From Canna indica (Eukaryota > Streptophyta > Magnoliopsida > Zingiberales > Cannaceae), in the NCBI GenBank assembly GCA_034359265.1, contig CP136892.1, positions 15,672,501 through 15,736,500 on the forward strand: 64,000 nucleotides of DNA, written 5' to 3'. Both the position numbers and the translations under genes were made by a program. The notes under the pieces are model-generated. The model saw only the letters and a program-made list of their open reading frames with translations, was not told where the DNA came from and made no database searches. Shown here piece by piece: positions 10,361 through 21,919 of this stretch. How positions within the stretch are numbered: the first letter of the stretch is position 1; each line of letters begins with the position of its first letter.

Positions 10361-10795
10361 ACATCTATTTTTGTTTTTCTCGAATGTATTTCTTGAATTG
10401 CCTCTTCAAATATACACATATATAAAGATTGTTGCTTTACTCTTCCTATCTGCTTTGTCATTTGTGTATTGATCCCCTTCATCTTTTCTCCTTGAACAAG
10501 GATGCCAAACACGTGGTGAAATTTCAAAATCTATGCAATATTTATTTTTCAAAAAGAAAAAGCTCACATTGTGTTCATCATGGTTGGAAAATTGGCTCTG
10601 GCACCACTTGTAGAAATTTGAGATGTTCCTTGCAGGATCCAAAAATTTAAACATGACGAAAAAAGAATCACAAACCAAGTACAAATTGAAAAATACAAAA
10701 GAAATAAAAACATACAAACTTATGTGGTTTGAAGACAATGGGGAGGTAGTTCCTACGTCTATGAGGAGAAAAGATAATATTTCACTAACACCTTG

Positions 10796-11362
10796 TTTGG
10801 ATTGGGGTCAAAGGAGAGGAAGGGAGGGGGGGGGGGGATTATTTACCTCGGTTCCCCTCTAAACCTCAATTTTCTTTCAACCCTGATTTGGGATTGAATG
10901 TGGGTGAAAAAATTGTAAAAAATTATTCTAAATAATTTACAAAATTACTCTTATTATTTTAATACATATATAAGATTTTATTAAACCCTAGTGGTCTCTT
11001 CTCATCTCTATTGAATACAAAGGCAAAAAAATTCTCTCGTTCTTTATTTTTTTTATCTTCTTCCTAATCCTAATATTTGTAGTCGGCCAAAAAAATCCTA
11101 ATATATGTAGGAATAGAAATGACAAAAAAAGAAAACATATATATAACACAAAAATAAAAAAAGTATAATTGTCTATTAAATAAAATATCTCTTCATTCAT
11201 CTTCTTTCCCCTTATAAAATACATCCAAACAAAGATTAATTTTTCTCTTCACTTCCCTTCTCATCCCCCTTATTAATTTTTTTTAAAAAAAAATCTCCTC
11301 CTTTCTCCTCTCCCTTCCCCTCCATTTCCTTCCATTCCCCTTATGTATCCAAACATAAAACA
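10796..11362. mobile_element. MITE-like element with CCTTGTTTGGAT / ATCCAAACAT ends
   Basis: The left end cacCTTGTTTGGATTGGGGTC with a purine-rich stretch is mirrored at the right by a pyrimidine-rich stretch and ATTCCCCTTATGTATCCAAAC. The interior is AT-rich and non-coding. The ends resemble PIF/Harbinger-type MITEs, but the 3-bp target duplication is ambiguous. It interrupts the copia LTR. Confidence 0.5.
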
Positions 11363-11929
11363 TGTCGCCGATGTGAGAGGATAAGGAGTATTATGGCTTC
11401 GCTCCCGGAAGAAACAAAAGGAGAAGGCACCTCATCCTTGATTTGAGATGTCGACTTATATGAAGGAGGCTAAGTTACAATGGATTGCAACAAGGAATCC
11501 GGAGCCAAAGATCTTGGAGAAGAACTTGGAAGCCTTGGTTGGAGACAATTTTATATAGATTTTGGAATGATTGCACCTTCTATTTTGAGATTTGATGGAG
11601 AAATCAATATAATTGAAAGGAAAGAGACAATGACATTAGTTATCTATTCACGCGTGAGGAGAAGAAAGAATGAAAAAGAAAGATCCAATCCAAGCTACAT
11701 TACAAAAGATGTCATCCAAACAAAATTATTTACCCTTAATTAATCCCAAATAAGTTTGATCTTCATCAATTTAATTCCAGTTCAAATTTTGTTCAACTCA
11801 AATCAGCCCAGTTCATTGCAATTAAGATGTGCTCACATCATCGTTACACGTGAGGGAAAAAGTATGAGATGAGGGAGGCGACAAATGAGGGGAGTGAAGT
11901 GCTGATCTCGAGACCAAAAAAGCCACGGA
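11363..11929. other. unassigned sequence before LINE
   Basis: One open frame (11480-11743) shows no recognisable domain. Probably LTR remainder or a LINE 5' UTR. No support for a gene. Confidence 0.4.
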
Positions 11930-11933
11930 TCGG

Positions 11934-14402
11934 ATGATCGAGAAGGGCCAATATTCTGCAGGGGAGAAGGGGAAGAACATTTTGAATAAGATGGTGGCTG
12001 AGCAACCAGTCTCGGAGGTGAGCAGTGGAAGGGATCTGGGAAGCAGGCCTAAATTGAGTGTTGGTCCGAGTACCCGGGCAAGTTTATTTAGGCTTTCCAA
12101 TGAGAGATCGAACTGGAGATCGTCGAAGGAGCTGGCTAACAAAATAGAAAAGATCCAGGAGAGTGCCAAGGGGAGAGTCATAATCTCGGAAGTAGATTTG
12201 AAGGAGGCGAGAAAGGGACGTGAATTGACTCTATACGGTAAGTTCTTCGGGAGAACACCTGCTTATGAATTTGTTAAATCTATGTTACCTAAGGTTTGGA
12301 AATTAAAGTCGGATTGTAGTATTGTTGATTTGTTTGCGGGATTTTTTGCTTTTTAATTCTGTGAATGAAGATGATTATTGGAAAGTTTTTTCTAGGGGGC
12401 CTTGGTTCTTGCGAGGGCAGGCCCTATCTCTGATTCCTTGGAAAGATAGTTTCCGGTCGTTGATTGAAAAGATTGACTCTATACCTATCTGGGTTCAGCT
12501 ACCAGGTATTCCGTATGAATATTTGAATAGCAGTATATTGCCGCAGATCATAGCTGTAATAGGAAAGCCATTGAAGCTAGATAACTACACTGAATTTGGG
12601 ACTAGAGGTAAATTTGCCAGGGCATGTGTTTTGCTTGATATCAGGAAACCACTGCAGCAAGGCTTGTGGATTGATACTGAAAATGGGAGTTTTTTCCAAT
12701 CAGTGACGTATGAAAATATTCCAGTGATCTATTTCAAATGTGGAAGGATAGGACATGTTGAGGCTAGTTGCAAAGATGGTGTGGTGGAGAGTAAGACTAG
12801 TAGTTCTAATGAGGGTGGAGTGGCTTCAGTGGAGAAGAAGGAGGACGAAAGGTTATTGGGACCTTGGGTCCAAGTGCAAAGATGAAGAAGAGGTATTCAT
12901 ACACCTGAATACCCTGTTGACAAAAATAAGGGGATTAAAAATAATTCCTTTGTTGTTCTGGATAAGGTTTAAAAAACCGTCCGAAACGGTATATACCGGT
13001 TTTTGGGGATTCTGGTATTCGATATACCCGGTATTTAAAAATACCGGGTATATCATGTATACCGGGCGGTATATAGCGGTATTTCGCCATATACCGCCCG
13101 GTAAGGGCGGTATATGTATTATACCGGGCGGTATATGTATTATACCGCCCGGTATTACACGATATCGGTTTTTTTTATAGAGTTAGATATAATTCTAATA
13201 ATACATAATTGATGAATAAATGCTTAAAATCAATATTCAAATGTCAAATACATGAATACAATGTTTAAAAGTCATTTGGTACTCTATTAGGATTTCTCGA
13301 TACAAGAGAATTACATTAGAATTAATATAGGGCGACACAGGCCCACAACCCAAAGGGTCTAAAAAATTTCCGAAGACTCTGCGTAGCGCAACATAAGACG
13401 TAGTGCAACATCAACTAAGATGATGAATATCATGAGTTGGTACGTCTTATGTTGCGTACCAAACACATGGTATTAATCCTAATGTTATTCTCTTGTATCT
13501 ATGAAAAATTCTAATAGAGTACCAAATGGCTTTTAAACATTGAATTTATGTATTTGACATTTGAATATTGATTTTAAGCGTTTATTCATCAATTATGTAT
13601 TATTAGAGTTATATCTAACTCTTAAAAAAAAAAAAAACGGTATGCTATTTTTCGTACCGGACCGTACCGTGTGTCGGTACGGTACGGTACCGGTTTCGGC
13701 CGATGACCGAAATCGGTACCGGTACCGAGATTTTAAACCTTGGTTCTGGACAATCCTACTTATGAAGAAGAAAAAGTTGAGAAGAAAATGTAGGTTGGTT
13801 CTAGGGGGAAGGAGGTAGAGATAGGTTCTGTTGGTTCTCAGTATGATGTGTTGGAAAAAATTCTAAAAAATAACAAAGGTGCTGATGATAGCATGGAAAT
13901 TGAGAAGGAGGTCCTAGTGGTTAATGAGAGGAAGATTGATGGAAAAGGGGAGGAGAAGGACCATGCTGTTAGTAATATGGATGGTATGGGATCCACTACA
14001 AAGATTATTCCTGAAGTAAAGGGAAAGGGGGAGAGCTTTGTTTTTACAACGAAGGGGAGGGGTATTGGGACAGTGGATGAAGCTATGGGTAAAGAAAAAC
14101 AAAATGAGATGGCTATGCTTTCAGATAGACTATCTAATTCCTTCAAAAAGATCTTGGATAATGAGTATGCCATGGCAGATTTTCTTGAGGCAGAAATTGA
14201 TCCAGAGTTATCCAGAAGCAATGAGAAAGAAGGAACAAAAGTTAGGAAGTGGTTTAAGGAGTCCAATCTCATTAATATTCCTGTTGAATACAGTAATGTG
14301 AAGATAAAGAAGAGGAGAAGCTCAAAGGAGGTCTGTATAATTGAAGATGATGGAGATCCTGAGGTGAGGGATAGCAATGAGAAGGACATTTTTATTGGTT
14401 AA
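11934..14402 (+). pseudogene. LINE ORF1 (DUF4283 and zinc knuckle), interrupted
   Basis: The N-terminal part runs to 12356, then a frameshift leads into 12322-12885, which holds the DUF4283-like RNA-binding region (DDYWKVFSRGPWFLRGQAL, IPIWVQLPGIP) and a CCHC knuckle in which the first Cys is Tyr (YFKCGRIGHVEASC). The frame is cut at 12954 by a hAT element and resumes at 13751 (NPTYEEEKVEKK) into a Lys/Glu-rich C-terminal half ending at 14402. ORF1 proteins of plant LINEs bind the element RNA. Confidence 0.8.
12963..13742. mobile_element. non-autonomous hAT element (780 bp) in LINE ORF1
   Basis: The 8-bp direct repeat gttctgga flanks the element at 12955-12962 and 13743-13750. Terminal inverted repeats TAAGGTTTAAAA / TTTTAAACCTTG match at 11 of 12 positions. 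Long internal inverted arms (about 13190-13315 against 13480-13620, with tgtcaaatacatga / tatttgacatt and caaatggctttt counterparts) make it fold back. The ends are packed with GGTATATACCGG and CGGTACCGG palindromes. It has no transposase ORF. The 8-bp target site assigns it to the hAT superfamily. Confidence 0.88.
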
Positions 14403-15351
14403 AATGAAAGTTATATCTTGGAATATAAGGGGGGCCTTTAAAAAAGATGCTTTGGCGTACCTGTGGTACTTGGTTAATAGTTCTAAAGCTATTATTATAG
14501 TATTGTTGGAGACCCATTTAGATGAGGATGAAGCTGCTATGTTTTTGAGAAAGTATAGTAGAAATTGGAGTGGGGAGGCCGTTGCTAGTATAGGGAGGTC
14601 TGGTGGCATAATTCAGATGTGGAAGAAAAATATTTGTGATGTTAATGTTGTTTTCAAAAATCAACAATCAGTCAATCAATTAACTGTGTTGTCGGCTAGA
14701 GCAGCAACAAGTATTTCTTCATGACCAGTATATATGCCAGCAATTTCAGAAAGAAAAGAGCGGAACTTTGGGGAATGTTAGGGGACTTAGACTGTGGGGA
14801 TTTGCCATGGCTTGTAGTAGGAGATATGAATGTTATCAGAGAGGGAAGCACTACTAAAAAAACTCTTCTGCGACGGCCATTGCCGTCGTAGAAGATCTTC
14901 CCCGATGGCAGACCGCGGTCGCACACGTCCATCGTCGAAGCCTTCATCGCAGAATATTGTGCGACCGCAATAAGAGCGGTCGCAATAAAAATTATTTGCG
15001 ATGGCTAGATGTCGTCGCAAGGCCGTCCCACAGCTACTACGACCGCTGTGCGGTGCGACCAGGCCATAGACTTTCTGCGACGGCTATTTCGATCGCAATG
15101 CCGTTGCAGAGGTATGTTTCTTTTTAAAAAAATAGAAAAATTAAAAATAATTAATTATTGCTGAAGTTGATGAAATGTGTATAATTAAAAATAAAAAAAA
15201 TGGAAATGTATCATGTTACAAGGAGCCGAGATTATAACATTGAAACCAAGTATAATTGAAGCACAGAAGAATTTACTATAGCTAGGGGATCTACTCCATG
15301 AGACTTTCCTACACTTGAGAAAGATAATTTAGTAACTAGGTATTATCTGAC

Positions 15352-15693
15352 CTCAAAGACTACTCCGGTGTAATAGGCAAGTCCACGGACTATGGATGCG
15401 GCAAAAGTAAGCCACTGAGAATAATCATATTGCTCAGCAAGTTCGAAGAGCTTTTTCAAATCAGCAACAACTTCGCCATCAGACCCAGCACCTCTGCACT
15501 AGCAAAATCAGATAGAAGATGAATATGCATTGATGCATGTAGCTGATTCATGCTTTACCAGAAAAATTGCTAACGACAAAAATAAAAATGTAAGGCATAA
15601 AGTTGTAGCTTCTAATGAAAGCAAACCTTCAAGTTTGTCCAATGATTTAAGAGAGAGAACTTCAACTATTCTCTTCACAGCTTCAAAGCATAG
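15352..15693 (-). pseudogene. captured histidyl-tRNA synthetase fragment
   Basis: Two exon pieces lie on the minus strand. 15491-15352 encodes GAGSDGEVVADLKKLFELA, then EQYDYSQWLTFAASIV and RGLAYYTGVVFE, matching the class II HisRS core with its signature RGLAYYTGIVFEG, and ends at a GT donor. 15693-15627 encodes FEAVKRIVEVLSLKSLDKLE, the segment just before it, ending at a GT donor. The intron between (15626-15492) joins in frame at the AG before GTGCTG. The catalytic domain ends and the anticodon-binding domain are missing. It is a transduplicated piece inside the CACTA element, not a gene. Confidence 0.88.
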
Positions 15694-15785
15694 AGATCTG
15701 GATCATTAGAGACCACAGGGGCATTTTGTATCTCCTTCTTGCCATGCCGAAGTGCCTCCTCAGGCTCCATCCTCCAATAAGCCAC
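15685..15785 (-). pseudogene. captured exostosin/GT47-like glycosyltransferase fragment
   Basis: A 33-codon minus-strand segment after an AG acceptor (ttttctag at 15786-15793) reads VAYWRMEPEEALRHGKKEIQ followed by NAPVVSNDPDLYA. This resembles the stretch just before the exostosin domain in plant GT47 proteins ('...A..EI..AP.V..DPDLYAPLFRN'). It runs straight into HisRS sequence in another frame, so two different genes have been fused. Identification is from memory of the family motif and is moderate. Confidence 0.55.
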
Positions 15786-17308
15786 CTAGAAAATAACAAA
15801 TCGACAACCAAAACTAGAATCATTAGAGATCTGATTTTTTTTTTATTGCTCTGAAAGAATTAATTGAAATGATAAACTTATGATCAATCAACCTCCTTGC
15901 GGATCGGTTGCGCCTTTCCATCGCTTCTATTGGGTTTTCACCTAGCCGAATCTAAGATTCGAGCCAGCGGAGGAGGTGCAAGCAATAGCGGCGGAGGAGA
16001 AGAGGAGGAGGTGGAGTTGATTGCTCCGATAAATTTAAGATGGAAGAGAGAGGGAGAAATTGTAGAGGAATCCCTTGTTATGTAGATCAAGACTGCCAAT
16101 CGTCAGGGATTGAGACGATGACTACTCAAAAATTGTGTGAGCCATCATTAATTTACACTGTAGAATGCCGACCGACTCTCCTCTTTTTCTGTCGCCGGCC
16201 AAAACCCAAGACGGCGGCGGCGGCTAAGTTTCAACGGCGAGAGAGAGAGAGAGAGAGAGAGAGTACCGGCGATGCAGGCGGCGGGGGGCGGGCGATTGGC
16301 GGCAGAGAGGTCGCAGAGACAGTGACGAGAGAGTAAGCAGGTGAGTGAATAGACGGTCGCGGGCAAGAGGTCAAAAAGAAAAATAGAGGGAGAGAGGTCG
16401 CAAATAAAAATAGAGGGCGAGTTCTCTGACGGTGTTGCGACCGCCAGACGATCGCAAAATGCGGTCGCAGAACAGTCGTTACACCATCGCAGAGATTTCA
16501 AATTTACGACGGTGACTCAAGTGGTCACAGGACCGTCGCAAGTTAGTCGGTTATGCGACCCCTGACACGTACCGACGGCTGCAGAATCGTCAGAATCTGC
16601 GACAGCAGTGACACGGTCGCAAAAGAGTCGTCGCAGTTGCCCTAATTTTTAGTAGTGAAGAGAGAAGTTTGGGGGGAGATTTTTCAGCATTCTCAAGGTG
16701 TTACTGATTTTAATGACTTTATATCCAGTGCAGGATTGCTAGAAGCAGGTTTCAAAGGGACAGCTTATACTTGGACAAATAACAAAAAAACTGATACTTT
16801 ATGTTATATCCGGGTATTTAAAAAAAAAGAATAAAATAAAAAAAATAGATGAGTGTAAAGGTGGCAGGTGGCAGATGAGGGTGAGGATAAGTGAGGGAGA
16901 GGTGTTGTTGAGGGGTTTTAAGTGAGGATAAGTAGAGAAGAAGAGGGAGAAGAGAGGGTGCCTGCGCGAGGAGGAGAGGAGATGCTACAGGCGGAGGAGT
17001 CGGCGCATGTCGTTGGTGGAGCTCGTCGTCGCCGGAGTCGCGGGATCGAGGTAGGAGATCTCTCCCTTCTCCTTTACTTCCGCGTTTATTTTTCGACGAC
17101 TACAACGAAGGACGAGTTCGCGCTGAGGAGTCGTGCCGGGCTGGCGGCTGGCTGGCCATGCTTGGTGGTGGCTTTCCCGGCCACTGCTCGGCCACCAGTG
17201 GGTCGGATCGAGCCAGGAGGTTGATGAGAGGGCGGAGAGGTCGACGTGTGGGTCGTAGGCGGTGGCCGAGAGGGAGAGAGGAGGGGGTCCGCGGGTGAAA
17301 GGAGAGGA

Positions 17309-17309
<1 letters not shown>

Positions 17310-17371
<62 letters not shown>
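17310..17371 (+). repeat. (GA)n microsatellite
   Basis: About 30 GA units inside the solo LTR. The long Ser/Leu- or Arg/Glu-rich open frames across 16985-17848 are read-through of this repeat and are not genes. A shorter (GA) tract lies at about 16242-16262. Confidence 0.95.
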
Positions 17372-17376
<5 letters not shown>

Positions 17377-17747
17377 AAATTGGGTGTCCCGTCGGTGTCG
17401 GAGGCCGAGGAGAAGCGAAGATGTCGGCGAGATGGTCGTCGGCGGCTTGGGGAGCTTCTCGGCGTGGATTTGAGACGAGCAGAGGAGGCGGCGAGATCGG
17501 GTTGAGAAGGGCGGCCGGCGGTGAGTCGGACTGGTTGCGGAGGTCGAGGAGAGGGCGGTCGTGCCGCCGGGGTGATCGCCGGTGGCTGGGATGGCCAGTC
17601 GGCGTGGGTTCGAGCGAAGCAAGGAGGTGGCGTCGGGCGCAGGGGCAAGGTGAGGGGAGGGGGAGACGAGTGGGTGAAGAGTTTAGTGAAGAGAGCTGTA
17701 TTGTATGAAATAGGATTGATTTATAAATTATTAGGGTATTTTTATAG

Positions 17748-18560
17748 TTGATCGTAGAGTCATTGGATCGAGTTGAGGTTAATACCAAAGTTGTAGATTT
17801 TCGCATTTTGAACGCGATGGTTGTGTTGGATGTCAGATTGGAGATCATTTGATATGATTTTGATATATTTCAGTATATTGATGTTGTTTAGTAAGTTAGT
17901 GATATAATTATATTTGAATTAATTTAGTTGGTGGGCCCCGAGTTGTCGGTTGCAGTTGAGGTGAATAGCAATCTTGATCATTTTCGCATGCTGAATGCGA
18001 TTGTGGTATCAGATTTTAGATTGGAGATCATTTGATATAATTTTTATATTTTCAGTATTTTACTATTGTTGAATAATTGGGTGATAGTTGTGTTTGGAAT
18101 TTTTTAGTTGGTGGGATCCGAGTTGTCGGTTGCAGTTGAGGTGAGTAGCAATCTTGATCATTTTCATATGCTAAATGCGATGGTGGTATCGGATTTCAGA
18201 TTGGAGATCGTTTGATATGATTTTTATATTTTCAGTATTTTGCTATTGTTGAATAATTGGGTGATAATTGTGTTTGGAATTAATTTAGTTGGTGGGCCTC
18301 GAGTTGTCGGGTTGAGTTGAGGTGAATAGTGATCTTGATTATTTTCGCGTGCTGAACGCGATGGTGATGTTGGATGTCAGATTGGAGATCGTTTGATATG
18401 ATTTTGATATATTTCAGTATATTATTGTTGTTTAGTAAGTTAGTGATGTAGTCGTATTTGAATTAATTTAGTTGGTGGGCCCCGAGTTGTCTGTTGCAGT
18501 TGAGGTGAATAGCAATCTTAATTATTTTCGCGTGCTGAATGCAATGGTGGGGTTGGTTTT
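17748..18560 (+). repeat. 181-bp tandem repeat, about 4.5 copies
   Basis: Units begin near 17748, 17929, 18109, 18289 and 18471. Each contains ttggtgggccccgagttgtc, 'gcagttgaggtgaatagcaatctt', 'ttttcgcatgctgaatgcgatgg' and 'gattggagatcatttgatat', with the first and last incomplete. They alternate in similarity (units 1 and 4 share 'gatgtcagattggag', 2 and 3 share 'tattgttgaataattggg'), suggesting growth by a two-unit step. Confidence 0.88.
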
Positions 18561-18680
18561 TTGAGAAAATATTGTTATGATTTTCTTTCAGTTGGTTAGT
18601 TGTTGAGGTTGTCGAGGTGTTTAAGTAATAGTAAATTATTAGTTTGAGAATTTAGTTGATTGATTGGTGTGAAATAATTG

Positions 18681-18810
18681 TGTTTGGAGAACGGCTTGAG
18701 CATGGGTGTTTGGAGAGTGGGTTGAGCATGGGTGTTTGGAGAGTGGCTTGAGTATGAGTGTTTGGAGAGTGGCTTGAGCATGGGTGTTTGGAGAGTGGGT
18801 TGAGCATGAG
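18681..18810 (+). repeat. 26-bp minisatellite, five copies
   Basis: Five units of tgtttggagagtggcttgag plus catggg, with C/G and C/T variants at two positions, inside the solo LTR. The minus-strand Pro/Thr-rich ORFs here are artefacts of the repeat. Confidence 0.9.
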
Positions 18811-20798
18811 TTGAGCCTGCAAGTATGTTGTTCCATGTCTGTTGTTGATTTGTCATCAGAGATAAATTTTGGAAATATCTTTGCTTTCGTTGTTTGCTTT
18901 GCTTCCTGAAATTTATTGAACTCCCATTGCACATTATTGTTGGACATGCCATGTAGAGAAATTATATGTGTTGCATTTTATTGTTGCATATTAGTGTTTA
19001 TTCTTGATAATAATATGTTGTGCTAATCCAATGGTGCATTGGATTAATCACCGTATGCATAGTATCATGTTGATATATGTGGTGTTGTTTATTTGTTGAG
19101 CATGTTATTATCCTATTGATCATATCATAATCACTTGGAGTTATTATATTGTTGACCATGATGATGTTATGTTGGTAGCATGTTGATCATGTCATAATCA
19201 CTTGGAGTTGTTGTGATATTGTTGATCATGATGTTTTGTTATTATTATTCTGTTGATCATATCATGATCACTTGGAGTTGTTGCTATGTTGTTGATCATG
19301 GTGATATACCTTGTTGCACTCTTGGAGTCGAGTTGCGTGGTTGCTGTTGATCTGGAGGCTACGGCCTTGGAGAGGACTTCGGTCCATAACCATTTTATTG
19401 TGGTACCCTCCAGACATGGGTGAGGGTATGAATATTGACTAGTCACTTTGGGTGTGCGGATGTCGGATACAACGCCCATCGGGCTACCTGCTGGATGGGG
19501 TAGTCGCATCACCGTTGGAGCGGACGGTTGATGCCACTCTACGGGTGGTAGAGTGTGAGGTTTTTACCCAACGATCCGCACGCTCGATGATTCGGTTGAT
19601 GTTGTTTAGGAGTATGTGAGGTGTATTTGTTGTGTTCATCGCCTTTGACTGCATCTTAGGCCATGTTGTTATTCATTGTTGAGTTGACACTTGATACTTG
19701 TTAATCATATTATGATTCTCCTACTCAGCATCCGCTGATTTCCGTTGTTTTTGCTTCAGACTTGCAGGGGTGAGCGATCGATCTGTAGATCAAGGTGTAG
19801 ATAGTTTTTAGACATCTAGTAGTCAGTCGTAGATGTGGAGCTCTGATGGTGACTGCTTTCGTATTTTATTTCGTTTTGTCGCCTTATATGCTAATCATTG
19901 ATATTGTTATTTTGGAGCTGTAATTTGTAGATCTATTTTATATTTTGATAATTGTATTTGATCGGACTTATGAATTGTAATTATTGGTTTTTTATGTTGT
20001 TGATTTATTATTCTGATTCGTGGCTTTTCCTTCTGCTGCGCGGTGTTCGAGTCGCCGTCGCATCTCCGGGCCGGGGGCCGGGGCGCAACACTTTAATACA
20101 AGCTAGGTTGGACAGGGTGCTCTATAATGGTAATTGGCTGGATTGGAATGTGAAGATTGAGGTGGAGCATTTGCAGAAAGTGGATTCTAATCACAGGCCA
20201 CTTTTGATGAAGTGTGAAAATGAAAGAAAACTTTTTTGTAGTAATAGAAAATTCCTATTCAAACATTTTTGGTTGGAATATGAGGATTTTAAATATGTAG
20301 TTAGAAGTAACTGGTCTAAGAGTAGTAATAAAGATATGCCTCTTCTAAAAAAATAGGTTAAGTTAGCCAATAGTTTGAATTGGCGGAATAAAAACAGAAT
20401 TGGAAACTTGGAAAAGATCTTAGATGATACTCTTTGCAAGATCAAGGAGTTGGAATTAGATTGGATAAGGCCTGATCAGATGAGAGTGATTCTTTGGCTT
20501 TATCTGTGCTAACCAAGAAGGCAGGTGCGTTGTGCAAGCAAGTACAAATCAAGTGGTGGTCAAAATCTAGATTGAAGTGGATGGAGGAGGGGGAGAAGAA
20601 TACAAGATTTTATCACAATTTTGTCAAAATAAGTAGTAGAAACAAAGTTGATTTCATTATGGTTGATGGTGTGAAGCCGACTGATGAAGTGGACAATGTA
20701 AATAGCTTTGCTGACTGGTATGAAAATCTATGGAGATCTTCAAGGAGGGGCAACTTAGAAGCTGTTATAGAAAGTCTGAATTAGAACAAAATCAATTC

Positions 20799-21860
20799 AA
20801 CGGGGCACTTCGACCGGGGAGGAGAGGCGACTCCGCACCTTCTGCCGCGCCCTCCGATGGGGTGGTTCCGATCGACCAGGTGTTCGGCCACATCATTGCG
20901 TCTGTGGCAACTTCGACGTCGGTCGGAAAAGTGTTGCCCTCCCCACCTCCGGTGATGTTGAAGAGGACATCTGATGTGGATGCTTCACCTGCAAGGATAT
21001 GCGGTGTGGGGCTCGAGAAGGTCTCCTCTACATCAAGCATTAACTCTTCCTCTATGAAGGTTACTCAACTTCGGCCTCAAATCCTCTCAGGAATGAGGCG
21101 GTAGCAGACGGCGCATTGATGACCGTTAGCCCTGCTCATGCTGAGTTGGGACAGTGCAATGTCTTTCCCCCTTGGTGGCCTCTGGTGTTCTCCATGATGA
21201 CATGGTTTTTCAAATCTGTCGCAACCTCCTCTTCTCAGTCGGGGCTACTTGGGCCATTTCCTCAGTCGGGTGGTCTAGTCACCCTTTCAGGGTCCCGGTT
21301 CAAGGAGATTTCGGATCAGGCTCAGTTTGATGGATCCGGATCCCTTGCTTCGAATCTCTTGGGGGATTATTGGATCCAACTCCTTACCCGCATGTCAAGC
21401 AATCCAATGTAAGCGGGTCTGAACCCGAATTGATGAGGTCCCAAGTTAACTATTTGACCAAGTCTTCTCAGCCCCCCCCCCTCTGTTTTCAGTGGATTGC
21501 AAGAAAGTCAGCCCCTCTCTCCGACGCATATCATCACTTATCAGCGCAAGCACGAGAAATTCTCCTCTTCATCTAAGGGACTACTGCTCCGGCGTAGCAC
21601 GTGACTGCAATTAGTGGGAAGCCGGAGTGATAGTCTCAAAAGAGCTGAGGAGCGCAAAGCTCGATTACTTGATGGCCGCCCTCGTGTTCTTCTCTCGAAC
21701 GCGGGCTCTCCGTCAACTTCGGCGACAACGCTCGGGATGCAATCTACCAGAATGATCAAGGACCTCAGTCTTCTTTCCTTTGAAGAATAGACGTCTGCTA
21801 TGGGCTTCAAGTTTTCATCCTCTCTGGCAATAGTGGAAGCAGAACACTCGCCAAGGTGAT
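20799..21860 (+). pseudogene. LINE ORF1-like region, domains not recognised
   Basis: Open stretches at 20799-21104, 21116-21412 and 21370-21576 are GC-richer than the surrounding LINE and Ser/Pro-rich, like the variable C-terminal half of plant LINE ORF1. There is no DUF4283 or zinc knuckle. Frames change at least twice. Confidence 0.5.
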
Positions 21861-21919
21861 TAGTGGGACTGCATGAGTGTTGTCTTGATTTCTCTCCGAA
21901 GTCAGTAGTTTAGTTTTTC

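Larger units (their letters stand above)
8945..10795 (-). mobile_element. Ty1/copia remnant
   Basis: On the minus strand: LTR fragment (10615-10795), degenerate primer binding site (about 10600-10612, GTGGTGCCAGAGCC read against TGGTATCAGAGC), gag with a UBN2-type domain (10028-10360), then the gag-pre-integrase region (9250-9447), tandemly duplicated at 8995-9192. Integrase and RT are missing, so it ends inside pol. A CACTA-like terminus (9520) and a MITE (10796) lie within or beside it. Confidence 0.75.
14849..16657. mobile_element. CACTA element (1.8 kb) with captured gene fragments
   Basis: It starts CACTACTAAAAAAACTC and ends CTAATTTTTAGTAGTG, flanked by the 3-bp duplication AAG (14846-14848 and 16658-16660). 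Sub-terminal regions at both ends carry many copies of the short motif YTGCGACGG / CCGTCGCAR in both orientations, typical for transposase binding in CACTA elements. No transposase is present, so it is non-autonomous. The interior holds minus-strand fragments of at least two host genes, with their splice sites. Confidence 0.92.
16802..20090. mobile_element. 3.3-kb solo LTR (probable Ty3/gypsy)
   Basis: The sequence runs from TGTTATATCCGGG to GGGGCGCAACA, TG...CA type, flanked by the 5-bp duplication CTTTA (16797-16801 and 20091-20095) exactly where the LINE endonuclease frame breaks and resumes. No gag, pol or primer site lies inside. This is a solo LTR left after LTR-LTR recombination, or a LARD-type element. 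The GC-rich ends and great length suggest a large-LTR gypsy clade (inference). The interior includes a (GA)n tract, a 181-bp tandem array and a 26-bp minisatellite. Confidence 0.85.
14405..20350 (+). pseudogene. LINE endonuclease domain, interrupted twice
   Basis: The apurinic-like endonuclease domain starts MKVISWNIRG at 14404, followed by IIIVLLETHLDEDEA, then TSIYASNFRKKRAELW and LPWLVVGDMNVIREGS up to 14848. A CACTA element intervenes. The frame resumes at 16661 (WGEIFQ, DFISSAGLLEAGFKG, YTWTNN) and is cut again at 16796 by a solo LTR. It resumes at 20096 with ARLDRVLYNGNWLDW and DSNHRPLLM. Catalytic motifs WN, ET, GDMN and the SDHRP-like DSNHRP are recognisable. There is a frameshift at about 14720. 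Confidence 0.85.

Noticed and set aside
13838..14402. 183-codon ORF on the minus strand opposite LINE ORF1
   Set aside because: Antisense shadow of a Lys/Glu-rich LINE ORF1; no family resemblance.
16985..17848. Long overlapping ORFs (up to 287 codons) on both strands
   Set aside because: They read through a (GA)n tract and GC-rich LTR sequence in all frames; no domain, and the region is a solo LTR.
17748..18560. Possible CRISPR-like array of regular repeats
   Set aside because: Units are 181 bp and contiguous without spacers, in plant LTR sequence; it is a tandem repeat.
18596..18952. Pro/Thr/His-rich repeat ORFs on the minus strand
   Set aside because: Produced by the 26-bp minisatellite; no start context or domain.
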